From: Streptomyces sp. XM4193
GTDB lineage: Bacteria > Actinomycetota > Actinomycetes > Streptomycetales > Streptomycetaceae
Direction: 5' to 3'
Length of the DNA stretch: 64,000 nt
Assembly (NCBI RefSeq): GCF_023072595.1
Contig: NZ_JALLGK010000009.1
Span: 186,001-250,000 of the forward strand
The notes below the pieces were generated by a model. The model had not been told where the DNA came from. It made no database searches and saw only the letters and a list, made by a program, of their open reading frames with translations. Position 1 is the stretch's first letter. Each line of letters opens with the position of its first letter. Shown here one piece after another: positions 17,845-27,383 of the stretch. Position numbers and translations under genes: made by a program.

Positions 17845-18807
17845 GTGAGCGACGTCAGGGGTCCCTACGACCTCATCACAATGGGCCGCATCGGGGTGGA
17901 CATCTACCCGCTGCAGAGCGGTGTGCCACTGGCGGAGGTCGAGACGTTCGCCAAGTTCCTCGGCGGCTCGCCGACCAACGTCGCGGTGGCGGCGTCCAGG
18001 CTGGGCCGCCGCAGCGCGGTGGTCAGCCGCACCGGGCGGGACCCGTTCGGCGACTACTGCCGTCGCGCGCTCACCGACTTCGGGGTGGACGCCCGCTGGG
18101 TGACCGAGGTGGACGGCGCCCCGACGCCGGTGACGTTCTGCGAGATCTTCCCGCCGGACGACTTCCCGCTCTACTTCTACCGCCGGCCCAAGGCGCCGGA
18201 TCTCATGGTGCGCGCCGAGGAGTTGGACCTCGCGGCCCTGCGCGAGGCGCGGGTCTTCTGGATGACCGGTACCGGACTGTGCGAGGAGCCCAGCCGCAGC
18301 GCGACTCACGCCGCGCTGGAGGCCAGGGCGCGGGCCGGCATCACCGTATTCGACCTGGACTGGCGGCCGATGTTCTGGCCGGAGGGCGAGGTGGCGGCGG
18401 CCCGCCCGCACTACGAGCGGGCGCTCGCCGGGGCGACCGTGGCGGTCGGGAACCTGGCCGAGTGCGAGGTCGCCACAGGTGAGCGCGAGCCGTACGCCTG
18501 CGCACGCGCGCTGTTGGCGGCGGGGGTGGAGCTGGCGGTGGTCAAGCTCGGCCCCGAGGGTGTGCTCGCCGTCCACCGGGACGGGCGCGAGGTCGGTGCG
18601 CCACCGCATCCGGTGGAGGTGGTCAACGGCCTCGGCGCCGGCGACGCGTTCGGCGGCGCGCTCTGCCACGGGCTGTTGGAGGGCTGGGAGTTGGCACGCG
18701 TCATGCGGTACGCCAACGCGGCCGGGGCGCTGGTGGCCGGCCGGCTCGCCTGTTCGGCCGCCATGCCGGAGCCGGCGGAGGTCGAGGCGCTGCTCGCCGC
18801 CGACTGA
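17845..18807 (+). CDS. iolC: 5-dehydro-2-deoxygluconokinase (PfkB family)
   Basis: A 320-residue ribokinase/PfkB-family kinase that phosphorylates 2-deoxy-5-keto-gluconate in inositol breakdown. It has the substrate-binding segment [15 protein letters not shown] (about 40-54) and the second PfkB signature [12 protein letters not shown] with the catalytic Asp. Start GTG at 17845 (VSDVRGPYD) follows GGAGG 10 nt upstream; an earlier in-frame codon would run through the operator. First gene of the rightward iol unit; iolB follows after 184 bp. Confidence 0.88.
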   Translation: MSDVRGPYDLITMGRIGVDIYPLQSGVPLAEVETFAKFLGGSPTNVAVAASRLGRRSAVVSRTGRDPFGDYCRRALTDFGVDARWVTEVDGAPTPVTFCEIFPPDDFPLYFYRRPKAPDLMVRAEELDLAALREARVFWMTGTGLCEEPSRSATHAALEARARAGITVFDLDWRPMFWPEGEVAAARPHYERALAGATVAVGNLAECEVATGEREPYACARALLAAGVELAVVKLGPEGVLAVHRDGREVGAPPHPVEVVNGLGAGDAFGGALCHGLLEGWELARVMRYANAAGALVAGRLACSAAMPEPAEVEALLAAD

Positions 18808-18991
18808 CCTCCTGCCGGGCGGCGTTCCCGGGCCGTGCCCCGGACGGCGTGCGTGCGGACGCGGATACGGGCCGGTGCGCGGGTACGCGCGGCGCTCGCG
18901 CACGGGCGAATGCGTCGGACGGTCGGATTCGTCGGCGGCGCGCCGTGACGGGCGGGGCGTGCCGCCCACCGGGTGGGGAAGGCTGGGAGGG

Positions 18992-20008
18992 ATGAGGCAC
19001 AGCGAACACCATCTGCCCGCGGGGTCGGCCGCCCACGGGCCGTACGCACTGGACATCGGCCCCGGAAGCGCGGGTTGGGGCTACTCGGCACTGCGTGTGC
19101 TGGAGCTGGCGCCCGGAGCGCGTCACGACTTCGCCACCGGCGACAGCGAGTGGATCGTGCTGCCGCTGGCGGGCGCCTGCACGGTAACGGCGGACGGCGC
19201 CCGATTCGCCCTGCACGGCAGGGAGAGCGTCTTCGCCGGGGTCAGCGATTTCGCCTATCTGCCGCGCGACGCGGCGGCCGGGGTGAGCAGTACGGCCGGT
19301 GGCCGCTTCGCGCTGCTCGGCGCGCGCTGCGAGCGCCGGCTGCCCGCGCGCCGCGGACCCGCCTCCGACGTGCCGGTGGAGCTGCGGGGCAGCGGCAACT
19401 GCTCGCGCCAGGTCAACAACTTCGCCGCCGCCGACGTTTTCGGCGCCGACCGCCTGATCGCGGTGGAGGTGCTGACACCCGGCGGCAACTGGTCCTCCTA
19501 CCCGCCGCACAAGCACGACGAGTGGGACCCCGGCCGCGAGTCGGAGCTGGAGGAGATCTACTACTTCGAGATCGCTCCGCACCGCGGCGAGGACGGACGC
19601 ACCACCGAGGGGCTGGGGTACCAGCGGGTGACGTCCTCGGGGACGGGCCGGCACACCGAGGTGCTCGCCGAGGTGCGCACCGGCGACGCGGTGATCGTTC
19701 CGGACGGCTGGCACGGTCCCTCCATGGCCGTCCCCGGGCACACCATGTACTACCTGAACGTGATGGCCGGGCCGGGCGCGGAGCGCGAGTGGCTCATCCG
19801 CGACCATCCCGACCACGCCTGGATCCGCGGCAGTTGGCAGCAGACACCGATGGACCCGCGCCTGCCCCTGTGCACCGCACCGCCGTCCGACCCCGCCGGC
19901 CCGCCCGAGACCGCCGGGTCGCCGGGCGGCCCGGGGGTGCAAGCCGGGGCCCTGCCGGGTGCGGAGTCCGGATCCGACGCAGAGCCGAACCAGGAGGTAC
20001 CGCGTTGA
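18992..20008 (+). CDS. iolB: 5-deoxy-glucuronate isomerase
   Basis: A 338-residue bicupin that converts 5-deoxy-glucuronate to 2-deoxy-5-keto-gluconate. Both cupin halves are visible; the metal site lies in YPPHKHDEWDPGRESELEEIYYFE (about 170-195), with the late histidine of DGWHGPSM. Start ATG at 18992 has GGGAGGG just upstream. The last 50 or so residues are a Pro/Gly/Ala-rich tail not found in ordinary IolB, possibly read-through of a former intergenic region. The stop overlaps the iolD start (TTGA), which implies translational coupling. Confidence 0.9.
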   Translation: MRHSEHHLPAGSAAHGPYALDIGPGSAGWGYSALRVLELAPGARHDFATGDSEWIVLPLAGACTVTADGARFALHGRESVFAGVSDFAYLPRDAAAGVSSTAGGRFALLGARCERRLPARRGPASDVPVELRGSGNCSRQVNNFAAADVFGADRLIAVEVLTPGGNWSSYPPHKHDEWDPGRESELEEIYYFEIAPHRGEDGRTTEGLGYQRVTSSGTGRHTEVLAEVRTGDAVIVPDGWHGPSMAVPGHTMYYLNVMAGPGAEREWLIRDHPDHAWIRGSWQQTPMDPRLPLCTAPPSDPAGPPETAGSPGGPGVQAGALPGAESGSDAEPNQEVPR

Positions 20009-22002
20009 ACGCGCCCCGCCCGCCCGCCGGACCCCCTCCGGAGCCGTCCGCGACCGGCCCGGCAGAGACCGGCTCGTCCGCGACCGGACCGGCAGAGACC
20101 GGCTCGTCCGGGACCGGTCCGTCCGTGGCGGAACCGGCCACCGTGCGGCTCACCGTCGCGCAGGCGCTGGTCCGTTTCCTCGCGGCCCAGTACAGCGAAC
20201 GGGACGGAGTCCGCCGGCGGTTGGTCGAGTCGGTCTGGGGCATCTTCGGCCACGGCAACGTCGCGGGCCTCGGCCAGGCGCTGGTGGAGGAGCGGGAGCG
20301 GATGCGCTTCCTCCAGGGCCGCAACGAGCAGGCCATGGTGCACGCGGCCACCGGCTTCGCGCGGCACAGCAACCGGCTCCGCGTCCAGGCCGTCACCACC
20401 TCCATCGGCCCCGGCGCCACCAACCTCGTCACCGGCGCCGCGCTGGCCACCGTCAACCGGCTCCCGGTGCTGCTGCTGCCCGGCGACACCTTCGCCGGGC
20501 GCCCCGCCGAACCGGTGCTCCAGCAGCTGGAGTCGCCGGTCGCGGGCGACATCTCGGTCAACGACTGCCTGCGGCCGGTCTCCCGCTGGTTCGACCGGAT
20601 CACCCGCCCCGAGCAGCTGGTCCCGGCCGCTCTGCGGGCGATGCGTGTACTCACCGACCCCGCCGACACCGGCGCCGTCACCCTGGCGCTGCCGCAGGAC
20701 GTACAGGCCGAGGCGTACGACTGGCCGGTGGGGTTCTTCGCCGAACGCACCTGGCACGTGCGGCGCCCGCCCGCCGAACCGGACGTGCTCGCGGCGGTCG
20801 CGGCGGCGCTGCGGACCGCGCGGCGGCCGCTGCTGGTCGCCGGCGGCGGCGTGCGGTACGCCGAGGCGGAGGCGGCGCTCGCGACCTTCGCCGAGTCCAC
20901 CGGGGTGCCCGTCGCCACCACCCAGGCGGGCAAGGGGGCACTGCCGGGCGACCACGAGCAGGAGGTGGGCGGCATCGGGCACACCGGCACCGAGGTGGCC
21001 GCCGACCTCGCCCGGACCGCCGATCTGGTGCTCGGGGTGGGCACCCGCTGGTCGGACTTCACCACGGCCTCGCACACCCTCTTCGCCCACCCCGGGGTGC
21101 GGTTCGTCAATCTCAACGTCGCCGCCCCGGACAGCGCCAAGCTCGCCGCGCTCGCGCTGGTCGCCGACGCCCGCGCCGGGCTCGAGGCGCTCACCGAGGA
21201 GCTGGCCGGCCACCGGGTCGACGACGGCTACCTGGCCGAGTACCGGGAGGGCCGGGCGGAAGCCGACCGGCAGACCGCGCAGCTGTGCGCGGCGCCCGGA
21301 CCGGACGACCGTCCCACGCAGGCCCAACTCCTCGGTGAGCTGCGGGCGCAGCTCACCGCCGAGGACGTGATCGTCAACGCCGCCGGTTCGCTGCCCGGCG
21401 ATCTGCACCGCCACTGGCGGGCGGACAACTCCCGCCAGTACCACCTGGAGTACGGCTACTCCTGCATGGGATACGAGATCCCGGCCGCGATCGGCGTCAA
21501 GCTCGCCTCCCCGGGTGCCGGGGTCTGGGCGCTGGTCGGCGACGGCACGTATCTGATGCTGCCCGGCGAGCTGGTCACCGCCGTCCAGGAGGGGCTGGCC
21601 ATCCGGCTCGTCCTGGTGCAGAACCACGGGTACGCCTCGATCGGCGGCCTCTCCGAGGCCACCGGCGCCGAGCGGTTCGGCACCGACTACCGCTACCGCG
21701 ACGCCGAGGGCGGCTACACCGGCGACCCGCTGCCGGTGGATCTCGCCGCCAACGCGGCCTCGCTCGGACTGACCGTCCGACGGGCCGCGACGGTCGGGGA
21801 GTTGCGCGAGGCGCTGGCGGCGGCGCGCACGGCGAGCGGCCCGTTCTGCGTGTACGTGGAGACCGGGCCGCCCGCGGCGGGTGGGCCCGCTCCCGCGGCC
21901 TGGTGGGACGTACCGGTCGCGGAGGTCTCCGCGCGCCCGGCCGCCCGCTCGGCGCGCGCGGAGTACGAGCGCCGCGCCGCCCACCGCGTACGGCACCTGT
22001 GA
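20005..22002 (+). CDS. iolD: 3D-(3,5/4)-trihydroxycyclohexane-1,2-dione acylhydrolase
   Basis: A 665-residue thiamine diphosphate enzyme that opens the ring of trihydroxycyclohexanedione to 5-deoxy-glucuronate. The three TPP-family regions are present: QGRNEQAM with the conserved Glu, the middle domain, and the C-terminal GDGTYLML...LVLVQN cofactor motif. The start is an unusual TTG at 20005, chosen because a perfect AGGAGG lies 7 nt upstream and it overlaps the iolB stop. Residues 10-35 are low-complexity, with two copies of ATGPAETGSS; the conserved enzyme begins at about residue 45. Confidence 0.9.
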   Translation: MNAPRPPAGPPPEPSATGPAETGSSATGPAETGSSGTGPSVAEPATVRLTVAQALVRFLAAQYSERDGVRRRLVESVWGIFGHGNVAGLGQALVEERERMRFLQGRNEQAMVHAATGFARHSNRLRVQAVTTSIGPGATNLVTGAALATVNRLPVLLLPGDTFAGRPAEPVLQQLESPVAGDISVNDCLRPVSRWFDRITRPEQLVPAALRAMRVLTDPADTGAVTLALPQDVQAEAYDWPVGFFAERTWHVRRPPAEPDVLAAVAAALRTARRPLLVAGGGVRYAEAEAALATFAESTGVPVATTQAGKGALPGDHEQEVGGIGHTGTEVAADLARTADLVLGVGTRWSDFTTASHTLFAHPGVRFVNLNVAAPDSAKLAALALVADARAGLEALTEELAGHRVDDGYLAEYREGRAEADRQTAQLCAAPGPDDRPTQAQLLGELRAQLTAEDVIVNAAGSLPGDLHRHWRADNSRQYHLEYGYSCMGYEIPAAIGVKLASPGAGVWALVGDGTYLMLPGELVTAVQEGLAIRLVLVQNHGYASIGGLSEATGAERFGTDYRYRDAEGGYTGDPLPVDLAANAASLGLTVRRAATVGELREALAAARTASGPFCVYVETGPPAAGGPAPAAWWDVPVAEVSARPAARSARAEYERRAAHRVRHL

Positions 22003-22030
22003 GCCCGTGCGCCGCGCCGCCCGATCCCGG

Positions 22031-22112
22031 CTCACCGCACCCGGCTCACCGCACCCGGCTCACCGCACCCGGCTCACCGCACCCGGCTCACCGCACCCGG
22101 CTCACCGCACCC
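22031..22112. repeat. 14-bp tandem repeat, about six copies
   Basis: CTCACCGCACCCGG is repeated five times exactly (22031-22100), followed by a 12-nt partial copy. It fills part of the 212-bp gap between iolD and mmsA. Copy number is likely to vary between strains. Confidence 0.9.
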
Positions 22113-22214
22113 CGTGCACGGCCGGGTGCGGCAGTCCAGCGGCCGATCCCGCAGCCGACACCGCAGCCCGTTCCGCAGCCCGTCCGCCGGGCCCGTAGAG
22201 AGGAAGGTGGACCC

Positions 22215-23729
22215 GTGACCACCGAGCAGCATCCCGTTCTCGGCCACTGGATCAACAACCGTTCGCTGGAGGGCGGTTCGGGTCGGGAGGCGCCGTTGCA
22301 CAACCCCGCCGACGGCAGTCGCACCGGCTCGGTGGCGCTGGCCTCGGCCACCGAGGTGGACACCGCCGTCGCCGCCGCGGTGGCGGCCGGACCGGGTTGG
22401 CGTGCGACCTCGCTCGCGCGCCGCACCGGGCTGCTCTACCGCTACCGCGAGCTGCTCGCCGCCCGCCGCGAGGAGGTGGCCCGCAGGATCACCGCCGAAC
22501 ACGGAAAGGTCCACTCGGACGCGCTCGGCGAGGTGGCCCGCGGGCTGGAGATCGTCGAACTCGCCTGCTCCGCGCCGGAGAAGCTCAAGGGAGAGCTGTC
22601 CACCGAGGTCTCCGCGCGGATCGACGTCTCCTCGCTGCGTCAGCCGCTCGGCGTGGTCGCGGGCATCACCCCGTTCAACTTCCCGGCGATGGTGCCGCTC
22701 TGGATGTTCCCGCTGGCCGTGGTGTGCGGGAACACCTTCGTCCTCAAACCCAGCGAGAAGGACCCGACCGCTGCCCGGTACCTCGCCGAACTCGCCGCCG
22801 AGGCGGGCTTTCCGCCCGGCGTGCTGAACGTCGTCAACGGCGATCGGGAGGCCGTCGAGGCGCTGTTGGACCATCCCGACATCGCCGCCGTCTCCTTCGT
22901 CGGCTCCACCGAGGTCGCCCGGGCCGTACAACTGCGCGCGGTGGGCGCGGGCAAGCGCGTACAGGCGCTCGGCGGCGCCAAGAACCACATGGTCGTCCTC
23001 CCCGACGCCGATCTCGACCACGCCGCCGACCAGGCGGTGAGCGCCGCGTACGGTTCCGCGGGCGAACGCTGCATGGCGATCTCGGTGGTGGTGGCCGTGG
23101 GCGCGATCGGCGACGAACTGGTGCGGCGCATCGCCGAGCGGGCGGAGCGGCTGAGGATCGGCCCCGGCGACGATCCGGCGTCCGAGATGGGCCCGTTGAT
23201 CAGCCGCGAGCACCGCGACCGGGTGGCCGCCTATGTGCACGGCGCCCCGGAGCAGGGCGCCGAGGTGGTGGTCGACGGCACCGGCCACCGGGTCCCGGAC
23301 CGTCCGGACGGCTACTACCTGGGCGTCAGCCTGCTCGACCGCCTGTCGACCGACGCCGACGCCTACCGGGACGAGATCTTCGGGCCGGTGCTCGGCGTGG
23401 TGCGCGTCGACACGTACGAGGAGGCCGTCGCGCTGGTCAACGCCTCGCGCTGGGGCAACGGCGCGGCCGTCTTCACCCGCGACGGCGGCGCGGCCCGTCG
23501 CTTCCAACTGGAGGTGGAGGCGGGCATGGTGGGCGTGAACGTACCCATCCCGGTCCCGGTCGGGGCGCACTCCTTCGGCGGCTGGAAGGACTCGCTCTTC
23601 GGCGATCTGCACATCTACGGCAACGACGGCATCGCCTTCTACACCCGGGGCAAGGTCGTCACCACCCGCTGGCCGGACCCCTCGGACGCGGGCGTCGACC
23701 TCGGCTTCCCGCGGAACGACCGGCCGTGA
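22215..23729 (+). CDS. iolA: CoA-acylating methylmalonate-semialdehyde dehydrogenase
   Basis: A 504-residue aldehyde dehydrogenase of the MmsA/IolA group, which turns malonate semialdehyde (end of the inositol route) or methylmalonate semialdehyde (valine breakdown) into acetyl- or propionyl-CoA. Motifs are ITPFNFPAMVPLWMFP, FVGSTEVARAVQ, the catalytic-cysteine segment GSAGERCMAIS and KDSLFGDLHIYG near the end, all typical of MmsA. Start GTG at 22215 (VTTEQHPVLGHW) follows AGGAAGG. It is in the iol series, although separated from iolD by a repeat-filled gap, so a separate promoter is possible. Confidence 0.92.
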   Translation: MTTEQHPVLGHWINNRSLEGGSGREAPLHNPADGSRTGSVALASATEVDTAVAAAVAAGPGWRATSLARRTGLLYRYRELLAARREEVARRITAEHGKVHSDALGEVARGLEIVELACSAPEKLKGELSTEVSARIDVSSLRQPLGVVAGITPFNFPAMVPLWMFPLAVVCGNTFVLKPSEKDPTAARYLAELAAEAGFPPGVLNVVNGDREAVEALLDHPDIAAVSFVGSTEVARAVQLRAVGAGKRVQALGGAKNHMVVLPDADLDHAADQAVSAAYGSAGERCMAISVVVAVGAIGDELVRRIAERAERLRIGPGDDPASEMGPLISREHRDRVAAYVHGAPEQGAEVVVDGTGHRVPDRPDGYYLGVSLLDRLSTDADAYRDEIFGPVLGVVRVDTYEEAVALVNASRWGNGAAVFTRDGGAARRFQLEVEAGMVGVNVPIPVPVGAHSFGGWKDSLFGDLHIYGNDGIAFYTRGKVVTTRWPDPSDAGVDLGFPRNDRP

Positions 23730-23799
23730 ACGATCACCCGACGCCGGAGGCGGGGGCGCACACCGGGCGCCCCGCGCTCCTCTCATACGCTCGGCACTC

Positions 23800-26136
23800 A
23801 TGAGGCCCTCCACACCGCCGGAGCCCCCGGAGCCGTCCGACTCCCCGTCGACGAACTCCCCGACACACTCCGACTCCGCGACGCCGACGAACTCGGCCGC
23901 GCGGTCCGCCGCCCGGAAGCAGCCCGCGTCCGGGGCCGAGGGCGCTCCCCGGGGCGGCGCGGCCGCACCCGGCTCCACTCCCCGGGGGCCCCGGCGGCGC
24001 AGCTCCAGCGTCTTCGGCTGGCCGCGTGCCATACGGGACGCGGGCCGCGCCGGTCTGCGCGTCGAACGGGCCTCCCTCAACCCGCTGTTGGCGCTGCGCG
24101 GCGCGGCCGGGGTCGCCGTCATCCTGGCGCTGACGCTGTGGTGGGGGAGCCCCGGGCTCGCGGTGTCCTCCGCCTTCGGCGCCTTCGCCTCCGGCATCGC
24201 CACCTTCCAGCGCAGCTTCCACCCCCGGCCCGCGCTGGCGCTGGCCGCGGCGCTGGGACTGTCGGTGAGCGCCTTCCTGGGCTACGTGCTGGCGGGCAAC
24301 CCGCCGGCGTTCCTGTGTCTGCTGGCGCTCTGGGCGTTCGGCGCCGGAATGGCGTGGACCTTCGGCGCGGTGCCCGGCGTCGTCGGCGCCTTCACGGTCG
24401 CGATGATGCTGGTCGTGGTGACCCTCCCGGCAACCGTGTGGGAAGCCCTCCAGCACGCCTCGCTCATCGCGCTGGGCGGCGTCGTCCAGGCCGGACTGAT
24501 CGTGATCTTCCCGGTGCGGCGCTGGGGCGCGCAGCGCGACGCGCTGGCCGACGCGCTCGCCGGCGTCGCCGACTACGCGCGCCAGCTCCGCGAGGAGCCC
24601 ACCCTGCCGTTCGACCCGGAGCCGCTCATGTGGGCGCGCACCGCCGCCCGGTTGACGCCCGGTCAGGCCCGGCGCAGACCGGCGCAGCTCTCCGGCTACC
24701 GGACCCTGGCCGAGCGTTTCCGCGCCGTGCTCGCGGCGCTCGCCGACCCGCTCGGCGGCGTACCCGACTACGGTCCGGAGCGCGAGCGGGTGCGCGATCT
24801 GCTGCGCGCCGCCGGCACCGTGCTGGACGCGGTCGCCCGTGCCGTGCGCCGCGGGGAGACGCCGACCGTGCCGGCCTCCGCGCTGGAGGTGCTGCGCGTT
24901 CCCGCCGACGGGCCGGTGCTGCCGCCCGGTCCCGCCCGCAAGGCCGCGCTGCGGTTGATCGCCCTCACCGAGGAGGCGGTCGACGCCGCCGGCGGCCCGC
25001 TGGAGGTGACCGACCGCAGCGGTGAGCACCGGGTGCGCGACCGGTTCGGCCCCGGTGTCGTACGGGTCGCCGCCCGCGCGGTGCGGCGCGAACTGCGCCT
25101 GGACTCCCCGGTGTTCCGGCACGCGCTGCGGCTCGCCGCGGTCATCGTGGCGGGCTGGCTGCTCGGCGAGGTGCTGCCCTCCGAGCACGGGTACTGGATC
25201 GCCCTCACCATCGTCACCGTGCTGCGGCCCGACTTCACCGACACCGTGGGCAGGGGCGCGGCGCGTCTGGTCGGCACGATCGTCGGTGTCGCGACCGCCG
25301 GTCTGGTGCTCGCGCTCAGCCATCCCGGCCTGTATCTGGCGGCCGGCTGGTCGCTGCTCTCCGTCTTTCTGCTCTATCTGCTGATCCGCACCGGCTTCAC
25401 CGTGGTCTCCGCCTGCGCCGGCGCGTACGTGGTCTTCCTGCTCGGCATCGCCGGCCAGGACTGGGCCCAGACGGTGCCCGAGCGCATCGAACTCACCCTG
25501 GTGGGCGGGTTGTTGGCGCTGGTGTCGTACGCGCTCTTCCCGAGCTGGGAGACGCCGCGGCTGCGGGTGCGACTCGGCGACTGGCTCGCCGCCGCCGCCA
25601 CCTACGCCGCCACCGTGCTGACCGACTACGCCGACCCGAACCCGAACCCCAGGACCGAACAGCGCGCCAGACAGGCGCTGTTGGACGTGCGCGCCGCCCG
25701 GATGGAGTGGGAGCAGACCACCGACCGCGCCGCCGCCGAACCGGTGCGCGCCCGCGGCCTCTCCCGCCGCGCCGCCGCCGACGCACACGACTCGCTGATC
25801 ACCGCGGGCCGGGCCGCCAGCCTGCTGGAGTCCCAACTGGCCCACCACGCCGGCTCGTTCGCACTGAGCGAGCACTCCGGGGAGAGCGCCATGGCGCACG
25901 ACCCCGGCGCCGAGCAGTTCGCCCGGGTGCTGCTCGCGGCGGCCGAGCCCGCGGCGCAGGCCGTGCGCGAGGGCCGGACCCCGGACTGGACCGAGGTGCA
26001 GCACGCGCTGGAGGAGTGGCGGGACAACACCGAGCAACCGGAGAGCATCGCCCTGCGGGTCGCGGAACTGGTCACCGACTCGTTCGTGGAGGTCGCGACC
26101 GTCACCAGGGGCCGCAGGTCCCCCTCGCCCGAGTGA
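23800..26136 (+). CDS. FUSC-family integral membrane protein
   Basis: A 778-residue membrane protein with the duplicated FUSC/aromatic-acid-exporter architecture. A disordered Pro/Ser/Arg-rich N-terminus (1-70) is followed by a first set of hydrophobic helices (about 100-235), a cytoplasmic middle region, and a second set (about 450-590) starting with the conserved HALRLAAVIVAGWLLGEVLP...GYWIALTIVTVLRPDF. A helical C-terminal region ends the protein. Relatives include YccS/AaeB-type proteins and fusaric acid resistance proteins; the substrate here is unknown. Start ATG at 23800. A palindrome after the stop is a likely terminator. Confidence 0.82.
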   Translation: MRPSTPPEPPEPSDSPSTNSPTHSDSATPTNSAARSAARKQPASGAEGAPRGGAAAPGSTPRGPRRRSSSVFGWPRAIRDAGRAGLRVERASLNPLLALRGAAGVAVILALTLWWGSPGLAVSSAFGAFASGIATFQRSFHPRPALALAAALGLSVSAFLGYVLAGNPPAFLCLLALWAFGAGMAWTFGAVPGVVGAFTVAMMLVVVTLPATVWEALQHASLIALGGVVQAGLIVIFPVRRWGAQRDALADALAGVADYARQLREEPTLPFDPEPLMWARTAARLTPGQARRRPAQLSGYRTLAERFRAVLAALADPLGGVPDYGPERERVRDLLRAAGTVLDAVARAVRRGETPTVPASALEVLRVPADGPVLPPGPARKAALRLIALTEEAVDAAGGPLEVTDRSGEHRVRDRFGPGVVRVAARAVRRELRLDSPVFRHALRLAAVIVAGWLLGEVLPSEHGYWIALTIVTVLRPDFTDTVGRGAARLVGTIVGVATAGLVLALSHPGLYLAAGWSLLSVFLLYLLIRTGFTVVSACAGAYVVFLLGIAGQDWAQTVPERIELTLVGGLLALVSYALFPSWETPRLRVRLGDWLAAAATYAATVLTDYADPNPNPRTEQRARQALLDVRAARMEWEQTTDRAAAEPVRARGLSRRAAADAHDSLITAGRAASLLESQLAHHAGSFALSEHSGESAMAHDPGAEQFARVLLAAAEPAAQAVREGRTPDWTEVQHALEEWRDNTEQPESIALRVAELVTDSFVEVATVTRGRRSPSPE

Positions 26137-26190
26137 CCCCCGGCAGGACGTCGGCCCGAGCCGCTGGGCGCGGGCCCGCGCTCGGTCGTC

Positions 26191-26216
26191 CGCACCCGCC
26201 CGGCCGGGCGGGTGCG
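26191..26216. terminator. 26-bp perfect palindrome between convergent genes
   Basis: The two 13-nt halves, CGCACCCGCCCGG and CCGGGCGGGTGCG, form a perfect palindrome 54 nt after the FUSC stop. It can serve both the FUSC gene and the leftward ABM gene. The remainder of the 285-bp gap (26137-26421) shows nothing clear. Confidence 0.65.
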
Positions 26217-26421
26217 AAACCGGGGGGCCGAGTGGCGCCCCACCCCACCGCCGGGCAGCCCGAAGGGGGTGATGCCACAGGTTCTTTGATGGCCGAGGCA
26301 GGGAAACGGATCACGGCGGCCCGACGCCTGCGTCGTCCGGCAGCGGGTCCCTCGGGCAGGACGGCGGACCTGCGCATGCCTCCAAACGGTCGTCCGGTGT
26401 CGGCTGCGTCCGGCCCGTACC

Positions 26422-27072
26422 TCAGAACGCCGAACCCCCGTCCGACGGCCCTGCGCCGTCCGTGCCGGGGCTCGGCCCTGTGACGGCACCGAGCAGTCGG
26501 TAGAGCGTCGCACCGGCAACGTCGTTCACCTGTGTCACGGGCGCGTAGAGCAGGCCACGCGTACTGTCACCGCTCACGAGGACGTGAGCGGTGCCCATGC
26601 CGGTGGGCGGAGACGCCCGCAGCCGGTCGGCGGTGGCCTCGGCCCATTGCACCGCATCGGAGGCCGGCCCGCTCTCGGCGCGCGCCACGATCACGTCGGT
26701 CGTGTCCGCGCCGACGTCGTCGTGCACGACGGTGTGCGCCAGCCGGTAGCGGACCAGCCCGGGACGCCGGATCCCCGGGACCTCGCGGTCGATGCGGCCG
26801 ACCATCTCGGCCCGGTGCTCGCGGACGAAGGCGAGATGAGCGTCGTCGCCGGTCCACTGCGCGACACTGAGCAGCACCCGTCCGTCCGCGCTTGCGAAGC
26901 AGCTGAGCCGCAGGAAAGCCTCGGGGCGGAACCGGGCCGACAGTTCGCCCCACTCCTCAAGCAGCGCACGGCCCGCCCTGCCCTGCCGGTCCGGCGTGTC
27001 CACGATCCACTCGCTGATCAGCGTGGTCCCGGCGTCGGCGCGGGCCAGATCCGGCAGTTGAAGCGTTGTCAC
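26422..27072 (-). CDS. Antibiotic-biosynthesis-monooxygenase-fold protein
   Basis: A 216-residue protein with an ABM-like dimeric alpha/beta barrel in its N-terminal half (TTLISEWIVDTPDRQGRA to LSVAQWTGDDAHLAFVREH, about 15-100). A second, weaker half follows (VVHDDVGADTTDVIVARA), suggesting two barrel units in tandem. ABM proteins range from quinol monooxygenases to simple stress proteins, so no reaction can be claimed. Start GTG at 27070-27072 is decided by a perfect AGGAGG 5 nt upstream. A MerR-type promoter lies directly upstream. The C-terminal 20 residues are Gly/Ser/Asp-rich. Confidence 0.75.
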   Translation of the reverse strand: MTTLQLPDLARADAGTTLISEWIVDTPDRQGRAGRALLEEWGELSARFRPEAFLRLSCFASADGRVLLSVAQWTGDDAHLAFVREHRAEMVGRIDREVPGIRRPGLVRYRLAHTVVHDDVGADTTDVIVARAESGPASDAVQWAEATADRLRASPPTGMGTAHVLVSGDSTRGLLYAPVTQVNDVAGATLYRLLGAVTGPSPGTDGAGPSDGGSAF

Positions 27073-27100
27073 ACGAACCTCCTGGCGTTGTCGTGTGCCC

Positions 27101-27131
27101 AGCATGAAACCTGAAGCGCGGTTGAGGTCAA
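27101..27131 (-). promoter_or_regulatory. MerR/SoxR-type promoter with 19-bp spacer and internal dyad
   Basis: On the minus strand TTGACC (27131-27126) and CATGCT (27106-27101) are separated by 19 bp, the stretched spacing of MerR-family promoters. Inside lies the dyad ACCTCAA-N6-TTCAGGT (6 of 7 matches), resembling SoxR-like boxes. Transcription would start near 27094, giving a 22-nt leader to the ABM gene. No MerR gene is adjacent. The remainder of the 311-bp gap to 27384 shows nothing clear. Confidence 0.55.
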
Positions 27132-27383
27132 GCCTCGACCCGGAGCCCGAGTCGCTGAGCGAGGCCCCTTCGACAGGAGGACGAGGACGCCGTTCTCGTC
27201 CGGCGTCGAGGACCAGGACGCCGAGGGCACCGTCGTCACGGGGCCCTTCGCCCGGGGAGTCGCCGAACCGGCATACGGCTCCCGGGACGCCGCCGCTGCG
27301 GCGCACGACCGCAGACACACTCCGATCGCTCTCCGAGGCCAACCCCGGAGAACTTGCGGACTCGCCCCCTAAGCTGACCGGCG

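Noticed and set aside
22031-22112. CRISPR array reading of the 14-bp repeats
   Set aside because: Copies are directly adjacent with no spacers and no cas genes nearby.
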